Shown one piece after another: positions 16,856-26,689 of a DNA stretch of 64,000 nt (position 1 is the stretch's first letter; each line of letters opens with the position of its first letter). This stretch comes from an uncultured Dehalococcoidia bacterium (lineage in GTDB: Bacteria > Chloroflexota > Dehalococcoidia > Lucifugimonadales > UBA1123). A program made the translations under genes and the position numbers. The DNA is taken from NCBI GenBank assembly GCA_951812505.1, contig CATOSI010000003.1, forward strand, positions 124,001 to 188,000. The letters run 5' to 3'. Under the pieces are notes generated by a model. That model saw only the letters and a program-made list of their open reading frames with translations. It searched no databases and was not told the DNA's origin.

Positions 16856-16859
16856 TCTA

Positions 16860-17603
16860 TTAAGATGGCCGACTCACTATCGCGACACCGACTTCCAGGC
16901 CGTCAGCCATTTTCATCGCGTCGTCGGTAATGCTGTAACCCATCACGACCGGAATTGTCCGGTCTCCATAGACGGTGTGAAGCGCTTGGGAAGATTCCAT
17001 CGCCCTGGAGACATCGCTATTGTCAATGACGCTCGACGCTTCTATCGCGCAGTACACGGTTTTCCCATTCTTACGTTTGCGCGCCCTCAGAATCATGTCG
17101 GTATCCATGAGTCTGTTGTATTGGGTGTCAGTGATAACCCCGTTCTCGTTAGCGTCGGCGATTTCGTCTCTGAAGACCTCGGTATGCTGAGATTCCGTGA
17201 TTGGGTGCATCAGGATACGTGGGCGACGGAGGCCGTACATTGGATAGAGTCGCCCGGACAGGATACGGAACATCTTGCGTACCAGATCGCCGCCCTCAAG
17301 ATTGCCCAGCCTCCCAGACATCATATTCAGATCCGCAAGAATGCGATTCTGGGTTTCCAGCATCGCGGCCTGCACCCTGCGCGTTTCGGCCAGTTCTTCC
17401 AGAATCGCGTTCTGAGTTTGGCGAGTCTCGGCTAGGTCCGTCTGCATCTCGGCGAACTGGGCGGGAAGGCCGAGGAGTTCGTCCGTCAGAATGGCGCGAC
17501 GCACTTCGGCTAGCAACTCCGGGTCCTCGCTCATAGCCTGGAATATCAGGCGCGGGTTCTGCCGGATCACGCGAATCACATCGGCGTCTGTGTTGATTAC
17601 CAT
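16860..17603 (-). CDS. Coiled-coil protein with possible PD-(D/E)XK-like C-terminal domain
   Basis: A 247-residue cytosolic protein. Residues 47-95 form a coiled coil with repeats of L-A-E-T-R-x-x-Q. The C-terminal part has T-D-M-I-L-R-A-R (Asp169), Y-C-A-I-E-A-S-S (Glu188, Ser190) and N-S-D-V-S-R-A, which align with the small protein at 33426 (Asp61, Glu79, Ser81, H-S-D-I-D-R-A). The beta-strand spacing of Asp and Glu is like PD-(D/E)XK nucleases, but the Lys is replaced by Ser, so activity is doubtful. A coiled coil joined to such a domain recalls DUF3782-type proteins of cyanobacteria. Converges tail-to-tail with the metalloprotease gene, 4 nt apart. Confidence 0.55.
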   Translation of the reverse strand: MVINTDADVIRVIRQNPRLIFQAMSEDPELLAEVRRAILTDELLGLPAQFAEMQTDLAETRQTQNAILEELAETRRVQAAMLETQNRILADLNMMSGRLGNLEGGDLVRKMFRILSGRLYPMYGLRRPRILMHPITESQHTEVFRDEIADANENGVITDTQYNRLMDTDMILRARKRKNGKTVYCAIEASSVIDNSDVSRAMESSQALHTVYGDRTIPVVMGYSITDDAMKMADGLEVGVAIVSRPS

Positions 17604-17689
17604 CTTCGAGTCCTTATCGTCATTTTTTCAGAAAGTTGTGGAGGTCGGCAAGAGGCCCGCGCTTGGATTCAAGGTCACCTCTCTCATAC

Positions 17690-17718
17690 TTGACAACATT
17701 TCAATCCAGACTTAGGAT
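17690..17718 (+). promoter_or_regulatory. Sigma70-type promoter of the peptide importer
   Basis: TTGACA (17690-17695), a spacer of exactly 17 bp, then TAGGAT (17713-17718). It lies 86 bp upstream of the binding-protein ATG with no gene between, so it is the best promoter candidate for the five-gene operon. Confidence 0.65.
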
Positions 17719-17803
17719 TGCCTCAAATTCGGGAGCGCTTTGGTGTTTCCCGAAATTCAGTTCACTAGACTCATGTCCCAGGGACGAATCAGGAGGTTGT
17801 TGG

Positions 17804-19996
17804 ATGAGTTTTAAGAAGATCGGGATATTGCTCCCCCTTGCAATAGTGATCTCAGCATTTGTACTGGCGGCTTGCGGCAGTTCTGAAGATGAGGCTCCCG
17901 CCGCTTCGGTGCAGCCAACGGCAGCCCCCGCCGCTCCGGCGCCTGCTGTTCAGCCAACGGCGGCCCCTGCGGCGCCCGCGCCCGCGGCCGTATCTCAGCC
18001 GGCCACGACGCCCGCAGAGCCGCAGATGGGAGCGGCCCTGATAGGGGAACTCGAGGGCCCAACGATAATAGATGATGAAGGCATGTGGCCGAGCAGCTTC
18101 AGCGAAGCTCCTCAGTTGGCCGAGCTTGTCGCAGCGGGTACGCTGCCTCCGGTTGCCGAGCGAATTGGCGACGATCCTCTAGTCATAAAGCCCGTCCACG
18201 AGATAGGACAGTACGGCGGCATATGGCGACGCGGGTTCAGCGGACCTGCCGACAAGTGGAACGGCTACAGATGCTGCACCGGAACCGACCACGTTCTCTA
18301 CTGGGACTATACCGGCGGAACCGCCAGGCCGAACATCGCCAAAGGCTGGGAAACCAGCGCCGATGGAAAGACCTTCACGCTGTTTCTGCGTAAGGGCATG
18401 AAGTGGTCGGACGGCCATCCGTTCACGGCGGACGACTTCGTGTTCTGGTACGAGCATATGTTTGGCAACGAGGAACTCATCCCAGTCCAGACGTCCTACT
18501 TCCAGACGCCAAGCGGTGTGGGGACGCTTGAGAAGGTTGACGACCATACCGTCAAGATTACCTTCCCCGATCCTTACTTCCTGTTCATAGATGTTCTGGC
18601 CGGAGCCACACACCTGGGCGGACACGCCTACCAAGGTCCGAATGCCAGGGGCATGTTCGCGCCGGCTCACTATATGGAGCAGTTCCACCCAGCGTTCGTG
18701 GGCGAAGAGGAAGTGGCTAAGATAGTCGAGGCGGAAGAGCTCGACAACTGGGTCACACTGTTCAAGCAGAAGAACGACTGGGCATTGAATACAGAGTTGC
18801 CGGTTGTAACGCCATGGAAGACCGTCATTCCCATCACCGAACCCACGTGGGTGCTGGAGCGCAATCCGTACAGCATCTGGGTGGACACCGAGGGCAATCA
18901 GCTTCCCTACATAGACAAGGTGGTCCTGAGCGTCTTCGAAAACCTGGAAGTGCATAACCTTCGCGCCGTCGCGGGCGAGTACGACATGCAGGCCCGGCAC
19001 GTGGACATTCAGAAGGTCCCCGTATTCCTTGAGAACGAGGAGAAGGGCGCTTACAAGCTCTACCTCGACCCGGGCGACTACGGATCGGACATGCAGGTCA
19101 AGATCAACAAGAGCTTTGAGGACGACCCGGAAATCGGAGACCTGCTAAGGACGGTTGACTTCCGGCGCGCGCTGTCGCTTGGAGTCAATCGCGATCAGAT
19201 AAGCGAGACGTTCTTCCTGGGTATCGCGCCGCCTCGCAGCGTCGCGCCTGTTGCATCCAACGAGTGCTACCCGGGACAGGAATACGAACTGAAGTGGCAC
19301 ACTCACGATCCCGCCCAGGCGAATGCCCTACTGGACGGACTTGGATACACGGACAAGAACGCCGAAGGTATCCGTATGAGGAAGGACGGCCAGGGCGCGC
19401 TCACGCTAGTGGTCACCACACTGGGCGGACAGTTCGTTCAGTACACGCAGATCATGGAAGCTATCAAGGAGCAGTGGGCGGACATCGGCGTCGGGCTGGA
19501 TGTCAAAGAAGTGGAGCGCAGCCTGGCCGGCCAGATTTACCGGGCGAACCAGCAGCAGTTGTCTGCGTGGAACAACGACGGCAGCGAGCACCTGTTCACG
19601 TTCCCGGGACACGTCTTCCCATTCGATTCGGGCAGTTCGGGCGGCGCCCGGCTCGGTCTATGGTTCCAGACCAACGGTGAAGAAGGCATGGAGCCGCAAC
19701 CGTACCTGAAGACGATAATGGAGAACTGGCGCAAGGGCTTCAGCGTTCCAAAGGACGAGCGTGTGGCTCTATGCAAAGAAGTCTGGCAGTTGGCGGTTGA
19801 CAACGTGAACAACATCGGCATCGTCGGTCCTGGACCCGCTTCGATGGGCGTCCGAATTGCCAAGACCGATCTCGGCAATATTCCGTCCAGGCACTACAAC
19901 AGCCCGGACGGCAAGACTCCGGGAATCTCCCGCCCGGTCACCTTCTTCTGGAAGAGCGCGGCGAATCGGCAGCCTCAAGAGTTGAGCATTCAGTAA
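17804..19996 (+). CDS. Peptide/oligopeptide ABC transporter substrate-binding lipoprotein
   Basis: A 730-residue SBP_bac_5-type protein. Signal peptide with lipobox V-L-A-A-C (Cys24), then a Pro/Ala/Thr linker (about 31-80) built from repeats of Q-P-T-A-A-P-A-A-P-A-P. The fold shows W-E-T-S-A-D-G-K-T-F-T-L-F-L-R-K-G near 182-198 and W-S-D-G-H-P-F-T-A-D-D-F-V-F-W near 202-216, the classical peptide-binding landmarks. ATG 17804 is preferred: AGGAGG is 7 nt upstream, and a longer reading would precede the promoter. First gene of the importer. The protein is larger than typical DppA (about 535), partly by the linker and insertions, as in other Chloroflexota proteins of this type. Confidence 0.93.
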   Translation: MSFKKIGILLPLAIVISAFVLAACGSSEDEAPAASVQPTAAPAAPAPAVQPTAAPAAPAPAAVSQPATTPAEPQMGAALIGELEGPTIIDDEGMWPSSFSEAPQLAELVAAGTLPPVAERIGDDPLVIKPVHEIGQYGGIWRRGFSGPADKWNGYRCCTGTDHVLYWDYTGGTARPNIAKGWETSADGKTFTLFLRKGMKWSDGHPFTADDFVFWYEHMFGNEELIPVQTSYFQTPSGVGTLEKVDDHTVKITFPDPYFLFIDVLAGATHLGGHAYQGPNARGMFAPAHYMEQFHPAFVGEEEVAKIVEAEELDNWVTLFKQKNDWALNTELPVVTPWKTVIPITEPTWVLERNPYSIWVDTEGNQLPYIDKVVLSVFENLEVHNLRAVAGEYDMQARHVDIQKVPVFLENEEKGAYKLYLDPGDYGSDMQVKINKSFEDDPEIGDLLRTVDFRRALSLGVNRDQISETFFLGIAPPRSVAPVASNECYPGQEYELKWHTHDPAQANALLDGLGYTDKNAEGIRMRKDGQGALTLVVTTLGGQFVQYTQIMEAIKEQWADIGVGLDVKEVERSLAGQIYRANQQQLSAWNNDGSEHLFTFPGHVFPFDSGSSGGARLGLWFQTNGEEGMEPQPYLKTIMENWRKGFSVPKDERVALCKEVWQLAVDNVNNIGIVGPGPASMGVRIAKTDLGNIPSRHYNSPDGKTPGISRPVTFFWKSAANRQPQELSIQ

Positions 19997-20022
19997 CAAG
20001 AACACCGTCAGGTTACCTATTG

Positions 20023-20052
20023 GGGAGTGAGGCGTAACGGCGTCTCGCTCCC
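20023..20052 (+). terminator. Intercistronic hairpin between binding protein and permease
   Basis: 12-bp stem GGGAGTGAGGCG / CGTCTCGCTCCC with two G-U pairs and loop TAACGG. No clear U-tract follows, so it is more likely an RNA-stabilising or attenuating structure than a full terminator. It sits 27 nt after the binding-protein stop. Confidence 0.6.
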
Positions 20053-20105
20053 ACCATCCCTGTTTAATCGTCGAGCAAGTTCCCAAAGTCGAGGGGTTAT
20101 AGAGA

Positions 20106-21095
20106 GTGCTATCTTTCCTTTCGCGTCGCCTTGTGCTGGCTCTCATCACCACTTGGGCGATCTCTGTCATCGCATTCGCCATTATTCAGCTTCCTCCAGG
20201 CGACTACGTGACTGCTTACATAGCTCAGCTGGAAGCGCAGGGAGACTTCGTATCCGAAGACGAGGCTGTGAATCTTCGTGCCGAGTACGGCCTTGATCAG
20301 CCATTCCCTGTACAGTATTACAAGTGGATGCGACAGGCCGTAAAGGGCAACTTCGGCGTCGCAATGGAGTACAGGAGACCTGTAAGCGATGTAATCGGAG
20401 ACCGTTTGGTCCTGACTGCCGCTCTGACTTTCACCTCGATTATCTTCACCTGGATTCTCGCTATCCCGATAGGCATTTACTCGGCGGTAAAGCAGTATTC
20501 GGTCGGAGACTACACCTTCACTTTCATAGGCTTCATAGGGTTGGGAGTGCCCAATTTCCTGCTCGCGCTCGTGGTACTGTACGCGGGTTTTGTGTGGTTC
20601 GGAGCGAATGTGGGCGGTCTTTTCTCCCCGGAGATGGTGGACGCGCCGTACAGCGTGGCCAAGGTGCTCGATTTGCTGAATCACCTATGGATGCCCTCGC
20701 TGATTCTCGCTATAGCGGGGACTGCGCAGCTCATCAGGGTCCTGCGAGCGAATCTATTGGACGAGCTTCAGAAGCCATACGTGGTCACGGCGCGCGCCAA
20801 GGGTCTGTCCGAGTGGCGGGTCGTTCTCAAGTACCCGTTCAGGGTGGCGATGAATCCGCTCATAAGCACAATCGGGTACCTGCTCCCGCTCATCGTTTCG
20901 GGCAGCATCATCGTGTCGGTGGTTATGAGTCTGCCGACCGTCGGCCCGCTGCTGCTAAAGGCGCTGATCGCGCAGGATATGTTCCTGGCCGGGACTATAA
21001 TTCTAATGATCGGACTTATGACGGTAGTGGGCACTTTCATTTCGGACATCCTGCTGGCCTGGGTGGACCCTCGCATTCGACTGGAGAGCACCTAA
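20106..21095 (+). CDS. Peptide ABC transporter permease, DppB/OppB-like
   Basis: A 329-residue inner-membrane permease with six predicted spans. L-S-F-L-S-R-R-L-V-L-A-L-I-T-T at the N-terminus and Y-G-L-D-Q-P-F-P-V-Q-Y near 58 are typical of DppB. The EAA-type loop that meets the ATPase reads Y-V-V-T-A-R-A-K-G-L-S near 224-234. It starts with GTG; a G-rich site (GAGGGG) lies about 10 nt upstream. The stop is 1 nt before the next permease ATG, so the two are translationally coupled. Confidence 0.93.
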   Translation: MLSFLSRRLVLALITTWAISVIAFAIIQLPPGDYVTAYIAQLEAQGDFVSEDEAVNLRAEYGLDQPFPVQYYKWMRQAVKGNFGVAMEYRRPVSDVIGDRLVLTAALTFTSIIFTWILAIPIGIYSAVKQYSVGDYTFTFIGFIGLGVPNFLLALVVLYAGFVWFGANVGGLFSPEMVDAPYSVAKVLDLLNHLWMPSLILAIAGTAQLIRVLRANLLDELQKPYVVTARAKGLSEWRVVLKYPFRVAMNPLISTIGYLLPLIVSGSIIVSVVMSLPTVGPLLLKALIAQDMFLAGTIILMIGLMTVVGTFISDILLAWVDPRIRLEST

Positions 21096-21096
21096 A

Positions 21097-22248
21097 ATGG
21101 CCGAGAACACAACCGCTCTCGAAGGGACCCTGTCCAGGGCTGCAGACGCTGTTCGCGGTGAAGAACGGATATATGCCGCATCCCAATGGCAGTTGATGTG
21201 GTGGCGCCTTCGCAGGCACAAATTGGCTATGGCGGCGGGGATAGTGCTCATAGCCTTCTATTGTAGCGTGCTCGGCGCGGACTTTCTGGCGACGTCGGAT
21301 CCGACTCAGCCCGAGGCTGAGCGCGGTCTCATGTCGCCTCAGCGAATTCACCTATTCGACGGATGGAAGCCGAGCCCTCACGTGCTCGCCATCTCCGGTA
21401 AGCGCGACCCGATTACGTTCCAGAGAGTCTATGAGATAGATGCTGAGACCAAGATCCCGGTTCGCCTCTTTGCGCGCGGGTTCGAGTACAAGTTCCTGGG
21501 CCTGATTACGACGGACCGCCACCTGATAGGCGTTGACGCGCCACACAAGGCGGAAGATACCGTTTTCATACTGGGGACCGACCTGCAGGGGCGGGACTTG
21601 TGGTCGCGACTGATGCACGCGTCACGGATATCAATGACTATCGGATTGGTCAGCGTCGCGATAACCTTGTTCTTGGGTGTCCTCCTCGGCGGCATTTCAG
21701 GATACTACGGCGGCTGGATAGACATAGTAATCCAGCGCATAATCGAGATTCTGCGTTCGATACCGACTATCCCGTTGTGGATGGGAATAGCCGCGAGCGT
21801 GCCGCGGGACTGGTCTATCTTGAAGGTGTATTTCGCAATCACTATCATCATTGCGATCATTGGATGGACAGAGGTCGCAAGAGTGGTGCGCGGACGCTTC
21901 CTCTCCCTGCGGGAGGAGGATTTCGTGGCGGCGGCGGAACTCGCCGGGGCAAGCCAGATGCGAATCATATTCAGGCACATGGTCCCGTCGTTCCTGAGCC
22001 ACATCATCGCCGCGACGACACTGGCATTCCCGGCGATAATTATCGCTGAGACATCGCTCAGCTTCCTGGGACTGGGTATGAGACCGCCCGCCATAAGCTG
22101 GGGCGTGCTGCTTCAGGCCGCCCAGCAAGTTCAGGCAGTCGCGCTTACGCCGTGGCTTCTGGTTCCGGCGGTTCCGGTTATCATCGCAGTTCTGGCATTC
22201 AATTTCCTCGGAGACGGTCTTAGAGATGCGGCAGACCCATACGGATAA
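21097..22248 (+). CDS. Peptide ABC transporter permease, DppC/OppC-like
   Basis: A 383-residue permease, longer than E. coli DppC (about 300) because of an insertion of about 80 residues after the first span (about 65-150). The core contains T-D-L-Q-G-R-D-L-W-S-R-L near 157-168 and the EAA loop F-V-A-A-A-E-L-A-G-A-S near 277-287. It pairs with the preceding permease. The inserted periplasmic segment (roughly residues 65-150) is the variable part; similar long forms occur in other Chloroflexota. Confidence 0.92.
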   Translation: MAENTTALEGTLSRAADAVRGEERIYAASQWQLMWWRLRRHKLAMAAGIVLIAFYCSVLGADFLATSDPTQPEAERGLMSPQRIHLFDGWKPSPHVLAISGKRDPITFQRVYEIDAETKIPVRLFARGFEYKFLGLITTDRHLIGVDAPHKAEDTVFILGTDLQGRDLWSRLMHASRISMTIGLVSVAITLFLGVLLGGISGYYGGWIDIVIQRIIEILRSIPTIPLWMGIAASVPRDWSILKVYFAITIIIAIIGWTEVARVVRGRFLSLREEDFVAAAELAGASQMRIIFRHMVPSFLSHIIAATTLAFPAIIIAETSLSFLGLGMRPPAISWGVLLQAAQQVQAVALTPWLLVPAVPVIIAVLAFNFLGDGLRDAADPYG

Positions 22249-22252
22249 CGAC

Positions 22253-23287
22253 ATGACTCAGAGTAACGGTCAGAACGAGCCCCTTCTTTCGGTGCGCGAG
22301 CTCAGCACTCACTTCCCCCTCGACGAGGGAACGGTGGTGGCGGTAGATGGCGCGAGTTTCGACCTGTATCCCAGCCAGACCCTCGGCATCGTGGGCGAGA
22401 GCGGATGCGGAAAGAGCGTTACCGCGCGCTCGATACTCGGCATTCTGGACAAGCCGGGCGAGATTGTGGGCGGCGAGATCATGTTCCGGTACAAGGGCCG
22501 GAACAGCGACCAGGAAGAGATGCGCGACCTCACAGCTTTCGACCCGGATGGTTCTGAGATGCGCGACATACGCGGCAGAGAGATCGCCTACGTGTTCCAG
22601 GAGCCGATGACTTCGTTCAGCCCGGTACATACCGTTGGCAACCAGCTTATGGAAGCGATAATGCTGCACAGGGACGTTGACAAGTCTGAAGCCAGAGAGA
22701 TAGGCGCTGAGATGCTTCGCCGCGTGGGAATACCTCTGCCGGACCGCAGGATGGACGAGTATTCGTTCCAGCTGAGCGGCGGGTTGCGTCAGAGAGCGAT
22801 GATCGCGATGGCGTTGTCGTGCAGTCCGCGCATACTCATAGCCGACGAGCCTACAACCGCGCTGGACGTGACCACCCAGGCACAGATACTCGACCTGATG
22901 ATAAACCTTCAACGGGAACAGGACATGGCCATAATGCTCATCACACACGACCTGGGCGTGATAGCTGAAATGGCCGACTACGTGGTGGTGATGTACCTGG
23001 GACGGGTTGTCGAGAGCGCGCCGGTGGACGACATTTTCCACAATCCCCAGCACCCATACACCCGGGCGCTGCTCCAGTCCATACCGCACATACAGACGGA
23101 CAGAGCCCAGGACCGCCTGGCCTCGATTACAGGATCAGTGCCTCATCCGTATGCGAGGCCGAGCGGGTGTCCGTTCAATCCGCGCTGCCCCGCTTTCCTG
23201 CCCGGAATATGCGACGCGAACGAACCGTCCCTGAAGCCAATCGGACCCGACCACCAGGTAAGCTGCTTCCTCCATCACGAGGTTTAG
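22253..23287 (+). CDS. Peptide ABC transporter ATPase, DppD/OppD-like
   Basis: A 344-residue ABC ATPase with Walker A G-E-S-G-C-G-K-S near 46, signature L-S-G-G-L-R-Q-R near 169, and Walker [13 protein letters not shown] near 190. The C-terminal oligopeptide-type domain has the Cys-rich [10 protein letters not shown] near 308-317. Such extra cysteines in DppD/OppD proteins can bind an Fe-S cluster. ATG 22253, 4 nt after the permease stop, is preferred; an in-frame ATG at 22226 would overlap the permease. Works with the ATPase at 23291. Confidence 0.92.
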   Translation: MTQSNGQNEPLLSVRELSTHFPLDEGTVVAVDGASFDLYPSQTLGIVGESGCGKSVTARSILGILDKPGEIVGGEIMFRYKGRNSDQEEMRDLTAFDPDGSEMRDIRGREIAYVFQEPMTSFSPVHTVGNQLMEAIMLHRDVDKSEAREIGAEMLRRVGIPLPDRRMDEYSFQLSGGLRQRAMIAMALSCSPRILIADEPTTALDVTTQAQILDLMINLQREQDMAIMLITHDLGVIAEMADYVVVMYLGRVVESAPVDDIFHNPQHPYTRALLQSIPHIQTDRAQDRLASITGSVPHPYARPSGCPFNPRCPAFLPGICDANEPSLKPIGPDHQVSCFLHHEV

Positions 23288-23290
23288 GAT

Positions 23291-24337
23291 ATGACTGCAG
23301 AAACACCAGTTGCACAGAATGGCGAAAGACTGTTGGAGATCAATAACCTCCGTAAGTACTTTCCAATAAAGCAGGGACTGCTGAGACGCGAGGTCGGCAA
23401 CATTCGCGCCGTAGATGACGTGAGTTTCCACATCAACGAAGGCGAGACGCTGGGACTTGTGGGCGAAAGCGGCTGCGGTAAGACTACGACCGCAAGATGT
23501 ATCCTCAGGGCGATTGAGCCGACGAGCGGAGAGGTACTGTTCCGGTCGGAAGGCGGGGGGACAGTGGATGTGACCGCCGCGCCGAGAGCTCAACTGAGAA
23601 GTCTGCGCCAGGAAATGCAGATGATATTCCAGGACCCGTTCTCGTCTCTCAATCCACGGATGACGCTTATGGATATAGTGGGTGAACCCCTGATCATAAC
23701 CGGCGTCGCCAAGTCGGAACGCGAGGACAGGGTCGCGGAGCTTCTGAGCATGGTCGGCCTGCGCCCCGAGTTCATGCGCAGATTCCCCCATGCCTTCAGC
23801 GGTGGTCAGAGACAGCGCATCGGCATAGCCAGGGCGCTCGCGCTCAATCCCCGCCTGATCGTAGCCGACGAGCCGGTGTCGGCGCTCGACGTGTCGGTAC
23901 AGGCCCAGGTACTCAACCTCATGATGGATCTCCAGAGTGAGCTGGGGCTGACCTACCTGTTCGTGGCGCACGATCTCAGCGTGGTCAAGCACATCAGCGA
24001 CCGCATCGCGGTCATGTATGTCGGCAAGCTGGTCGAGATGGCTCCGACCGACGAGCTGTTCGATTCGCCCAAGCATCCTTATACTGCGGCCCTGCTGTCT
24101 TCCGTGCCGGAGCCGGACCCTCGTGTGCGGCGCAACCGCGTCGTGCTCCAGGGTGAGGTGGCCAACCCAGCAAATCCGCCCACGGGCTGCTACTTCAATC
24201 CGCGCTGCGAGTATGCTACAGACATATGTCGAAGTGAGACGCCGCAGCTTCGGGAGATAGCTCCGAATCACTACGCGAGCTGTCACAGGGCCGAAGAGCT
24301 TGGTCTGGCCGGAGCGATAGTGAATTCGAGCAACTGA
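23291..24337 (+). CDS. Peptide ABC transporter ATPase, DppF/OppF-like
   Basis: A 348-residue ABC ATPase: Walker A G-E-S-G-C-G-K-T near 59, signature F-S-G-G-Q-R-Q-R near 169, Walker [13 protein letters not shown] near 191, and an oligopeptide-type tail with C-Y-F-N-P-R-C near 299-305. It starts 3 nt after its partner and ends the operon. With the previous gene it forms the ATPase heterodimer driving peptide uptake. Confidence 0.93.
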   Translation: MTAETPVAQNGERLLEINNLRKYFPIKQGLLRREVGNIRAVDDVSFHINEGETLGLVGESGCGKTTTARCILRAIEPTSGEVLFRSEGGGTVDVTAAPRAQLRSLRQEMQMIFQDPFSSLNPRMTLMDIVGEPLIITGVAKSEREDRVAELLSMVGLRPEFMRRFPHAFSGGQRQRIGIARALALNPRLIVADEPVSALDVSVQAQVLNLMMDLQSELGLTYLFVAHDLSVVKHISDRIAVMYVGKLVEMAPTDELFDSPKHPYTAALLSSVPEPDPRVRRNRVVLQGEVANPANPPTGCYFNPRCEYATDICRSETPQLREIAPNHYASCHRAEELGLAGAIVNSSN

Positions 24338-24389
24338 ACCCTTCCATATCATGGGTTTCACAGTCTGATCAGCGAGATTCGGCAATGCT

Positions 24390-24490
24390 GTACCAATTTG
24401 GTCGGTGGATAAAAGCGGGACCCTCACCGCCCCACCCCTGGATACCTGCTTTCGCGGGTATGACGAGGGAGTGACCGACGAAGTTGATAC
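24390..24490. repeat. MITE-like element, second copy
   Basis: Imperfect inverted ends: GTACCAATTTGGTCGGT (24390-24406) and ACCGACGAAGTTGATAC (24474-24490). The core CCCACCCCTGGATACC-TGC-TTTCGCGGGTATG matches the core of the 9299-9421 element. It fills the middle of the otherwise empty 299-bp gap between the importer and the membrane-protein gene. Confidence 0.55.
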
Positions 24491-24636
24491 CGGTTCGGAA
24501 CCGATACGCGAATTGCCACACACGGATTGGCATTGATAGACTGTAGGAAGCGGTCTATTCGACGACAGTCCATTTCCTGTGAGTCCGACTGTCTGTCCAC
24601 TGTTTCGCCACACGCCACACGCACAAGTAGTTACCG

Positions 24637-25311
24637 ATGCAAGACCAGGACGTTTCACTCAGAACTTATCCCCGCCTAAAGCCTCCGCCGGCAGATGAAG
24701 GGAGGCTGGAGCGGTACCGATACTTGGTAATCTGCCTGGCGATCTATGGCGGAGCGCTTGGAGCCGCCTCACTGCTGGTAAACTTCCTGTCCCGCACGAG
24801 GTATCCCGACATCCCGGAGCATATGGAGCTTGCGCCGACACTGCTGCTGTCGGGCGGCGCGTTCGTGGTATGCGCCATTCTTGGAGGAATAGTCGCGTAC
24901 TGGTTCGGCCAGAGGGACGAGCCGCTGTGGCACATCATCAAGTGGTTAGCGATAGGTTTTGGATTCGGGGTGCTGTCCCCGATTATAACCGGAGGCACCC
25001 TGCCCCTAACCCTGATCCTCGTGGAAATCGAAGCCGGGGTATTGTCCGTGGGCGAGGCGCCCGTTCGCCTGACCAACGCCTTGTTCCACATGCCTCGATT
25101 CGCGTTCACGCACGGCGCATTCGGGCTGTTCACAGGCTTGCTCGCGGGCGCGCTGTTCGGCCTCGGGGCGCTGTTCATATCGTCACTGCGCGAATATGCG
25201 GGTGGAACGCTTGCCAGGTTCGGACCTTATGTGCTCGCGGTCCTGCTCTCCATCATCTTCTACGCCATCGCCGCCCTCGCCGACGCGCCGACTCTGGCCA
25301 GGTTCGGCTAG
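24637..25311 (+). CDS. Multi-span membrane protein of unknown function
   Basis: Not recognised. The 224-residue product has a soluble N-terminus of about 27 residues and four to five hydrophobic segments (about 30-52, 65-85, 98-125, 155-185, 195-220) rich in Gly and Ala. No motif of a transporter or enzyme family is evident. It converges with the MFS gene (15 nt between stops). No strong ribosome site precedes the ATG. Confidence 0.6.
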   Translation: MQDQDVSLRTYPRLKPPPADEGRLERYRYLVICLAIYGGALGAASLLVNFLSRTRYPDIPEHMELAPTLLLSGGAFVVCAILGGIVAYWFGQRDEPLWHIIKWLAIGFGFGVLSPIITGGTLPLTLILVEIEAGVLSVGEAPVRLTNALFHMPRFAFTHGAFGLFTGLLAGALFGLGALFISSLREYAGGTLARFGPYVLAVLLSIIFYAIAALADAPTLARFG

Positions 25312-25325
25312 ACAATTATTCCGAC

Positions 25326-26678
25326 TCAGCGCTCTTTCTTTTCCTCGCACGTCCAATTTCCGCCCGCTCGCAACTCGTCCCGCAGTTCACGGACTGCTTT
25401 CATTGCCTGTTCATCCGGATGGAGCGGTTCCCTTGAGACCGCCACGAGCGCGGCGCCGACGAAGAAGGACGCGATGATGGCGAAGAACGCCGGCTGATAC
25501 CCTCCCACGATGTCGAACCACAGGCCGACGAGTATAGGCCCCAGACCTGAGAAGAGGATCGCGACCGGGTTCCCGATACCACGAATGGCGCCGATGTGCC
25601 GTCTGCCGAAATACTTCGCCCAGATGAATTCTCCCAATGGGATGGTGCCGCCGAATCCAAAGCCGTACAGGAAGAATGCCGGGAAGAGGATGACATACAG
25701 CCCGGTGGCGGTGGCGACAAGTATCAGAACTACGCCGGTAGCGGATGCCATGAAGGCGCTGATTACGAGCAGTCGGGGATGGATTCTCTGAAGGCCGTAT
25801 CCCCATACAGCCTTGGACGATAGGTTGCCCAGTCCGTTGACCGCCAGCGCCGTGGCGGCAATCGTCCTGGAAAAGCCGGAATCAGTGAGGAGAGGGATCG
25901 CGTGAACCAGGACGGATATGAGAGCGGCCATGTTGAATGCGAAGCCGATCAACAGCAGCCAGAACCCGCTCGTGCGGACCGCCTCCCAGCGGGTGAATGA
26001 TACGGTCTCCTGGGTTCGCGCGGTTTGACCGGGGACGTAGGTCGGTTCGCCTGAGTCGCCGTCTGGGAGAAGGCCGTAGTCCTCGGGCGTCCTTCGCATG
26101 ATGAACGACACCGGAACGACGGCAACGAGCACGAAGACTCCCATGGCAGCGTAGCCTACCCGCCAGTCCCAGGTGTCCACGATGAATGTCATTGTTACGG
26201 GGGCGATAAGGCTTGCCATGGACACGCCTATGGAGCCTATTGCCAGCGCCCATCCGCGCTTCCTGATGAACCACTTGGTTATCGTGGGATTTACGACGGT
26301 GGAGCTGAACAGGTTCCATCCCAATAGGCCGCCCGTGGCGTACAGCGCAAGGAATACCCAGAGATGAGACTGTCTGCTCAGACCGATCAGGCAGGCAGCG
26401 GCGACCAACGCTCCGACGAGAATCAGAAGTCGCGGACCGCGCCTGTCAACTATGGAGCCAGCGACTACACCCGAAAGCCCTCCGGCGCCCGATGCCAGGG
26501 AGGTGCCCAGCGTGAACTGCCAGACCTGCCAGCCAAGGTCTTCGACGACAGGCTTGAGGAATACGCCCGCGGCCGCCTGGCTGACGCCCATCCACGCAAA
26601 CAGGCTAACGACCGCGCCCCCGACCATCCACCAGCCGTAGAAGGGCCTGGGAAGCACTTTAGTTACAGTAAGGGCCAA
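25326..26678 (-). CDS. MFS transporter, monocarboxylate/OFA-like
   Basis: A 450-residue 12-span major facilitator. The N-terminus R-P-F-Y-G-W-W-M-V-G near 12-21 and the loop after span six R-R-T-P-E-D-Y-G-L-L-P-D-G-D mark the monocarboxylate/oxalate-formate antiporter branch. It is paralogous to the gene at 51174, which has the same two motifs. The start is uncertain: TTG 26678 gives the full N-terminus; a GTG at 26657 is an option. It lies 11 nt downstream of an enolase-superfamily dehydratase on the same strand and may import that enzyme's substrate (for example a sugar acid). Confidence 0.85.
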   Translation of the reverse strand: MALTVTKVLPRPFYGWWMVGGAVVSLFAWMGVSQAAAGVFLKPVVEDLGWQVWQFTLGTSLASGAGGLSGVVAGSIVDRRGPRLLILVGALVAAACLIGLSRQSHLWVFLALYATGGLLGWNLFSSTVVNPTITKWFIRKRGWALAIGSIGVSMASLIAPVTMTFIVDTWDWRVGYAAMGVFVLVAVVPVSFIMRRTPEDYGLLPDGDSGEPTYVPGQTARTQETVSFTRWEAVRTSGFWLLLIGFAFNMAALISVLVHAIPLLTDSGFSRTIAATALAVNGLGNLSSKAVWGYGLQRIHPRLLVISAFMASATGVVLILVATATGLYVILFPAFFLYGFGFGGTIPLGEFIWAKYFGRRHIGAIRGIGNPVAILFSGLGPILVGLWFDIVGGYQPAFFAIIASFFVGAALVAVSREPLHPDEQAMKAVRELRDELRAGGNWTCEEKKER

Positions 26679-26689
26679 GTGGCGCGCCC

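Noticed and set aside
17636..17803. N-terminal extension of the peptide-binding protein
   Set aside because: It would begin upstream of the promoter at 17690 and place the lipobox internally; ATG 17804 has AGGAGG.
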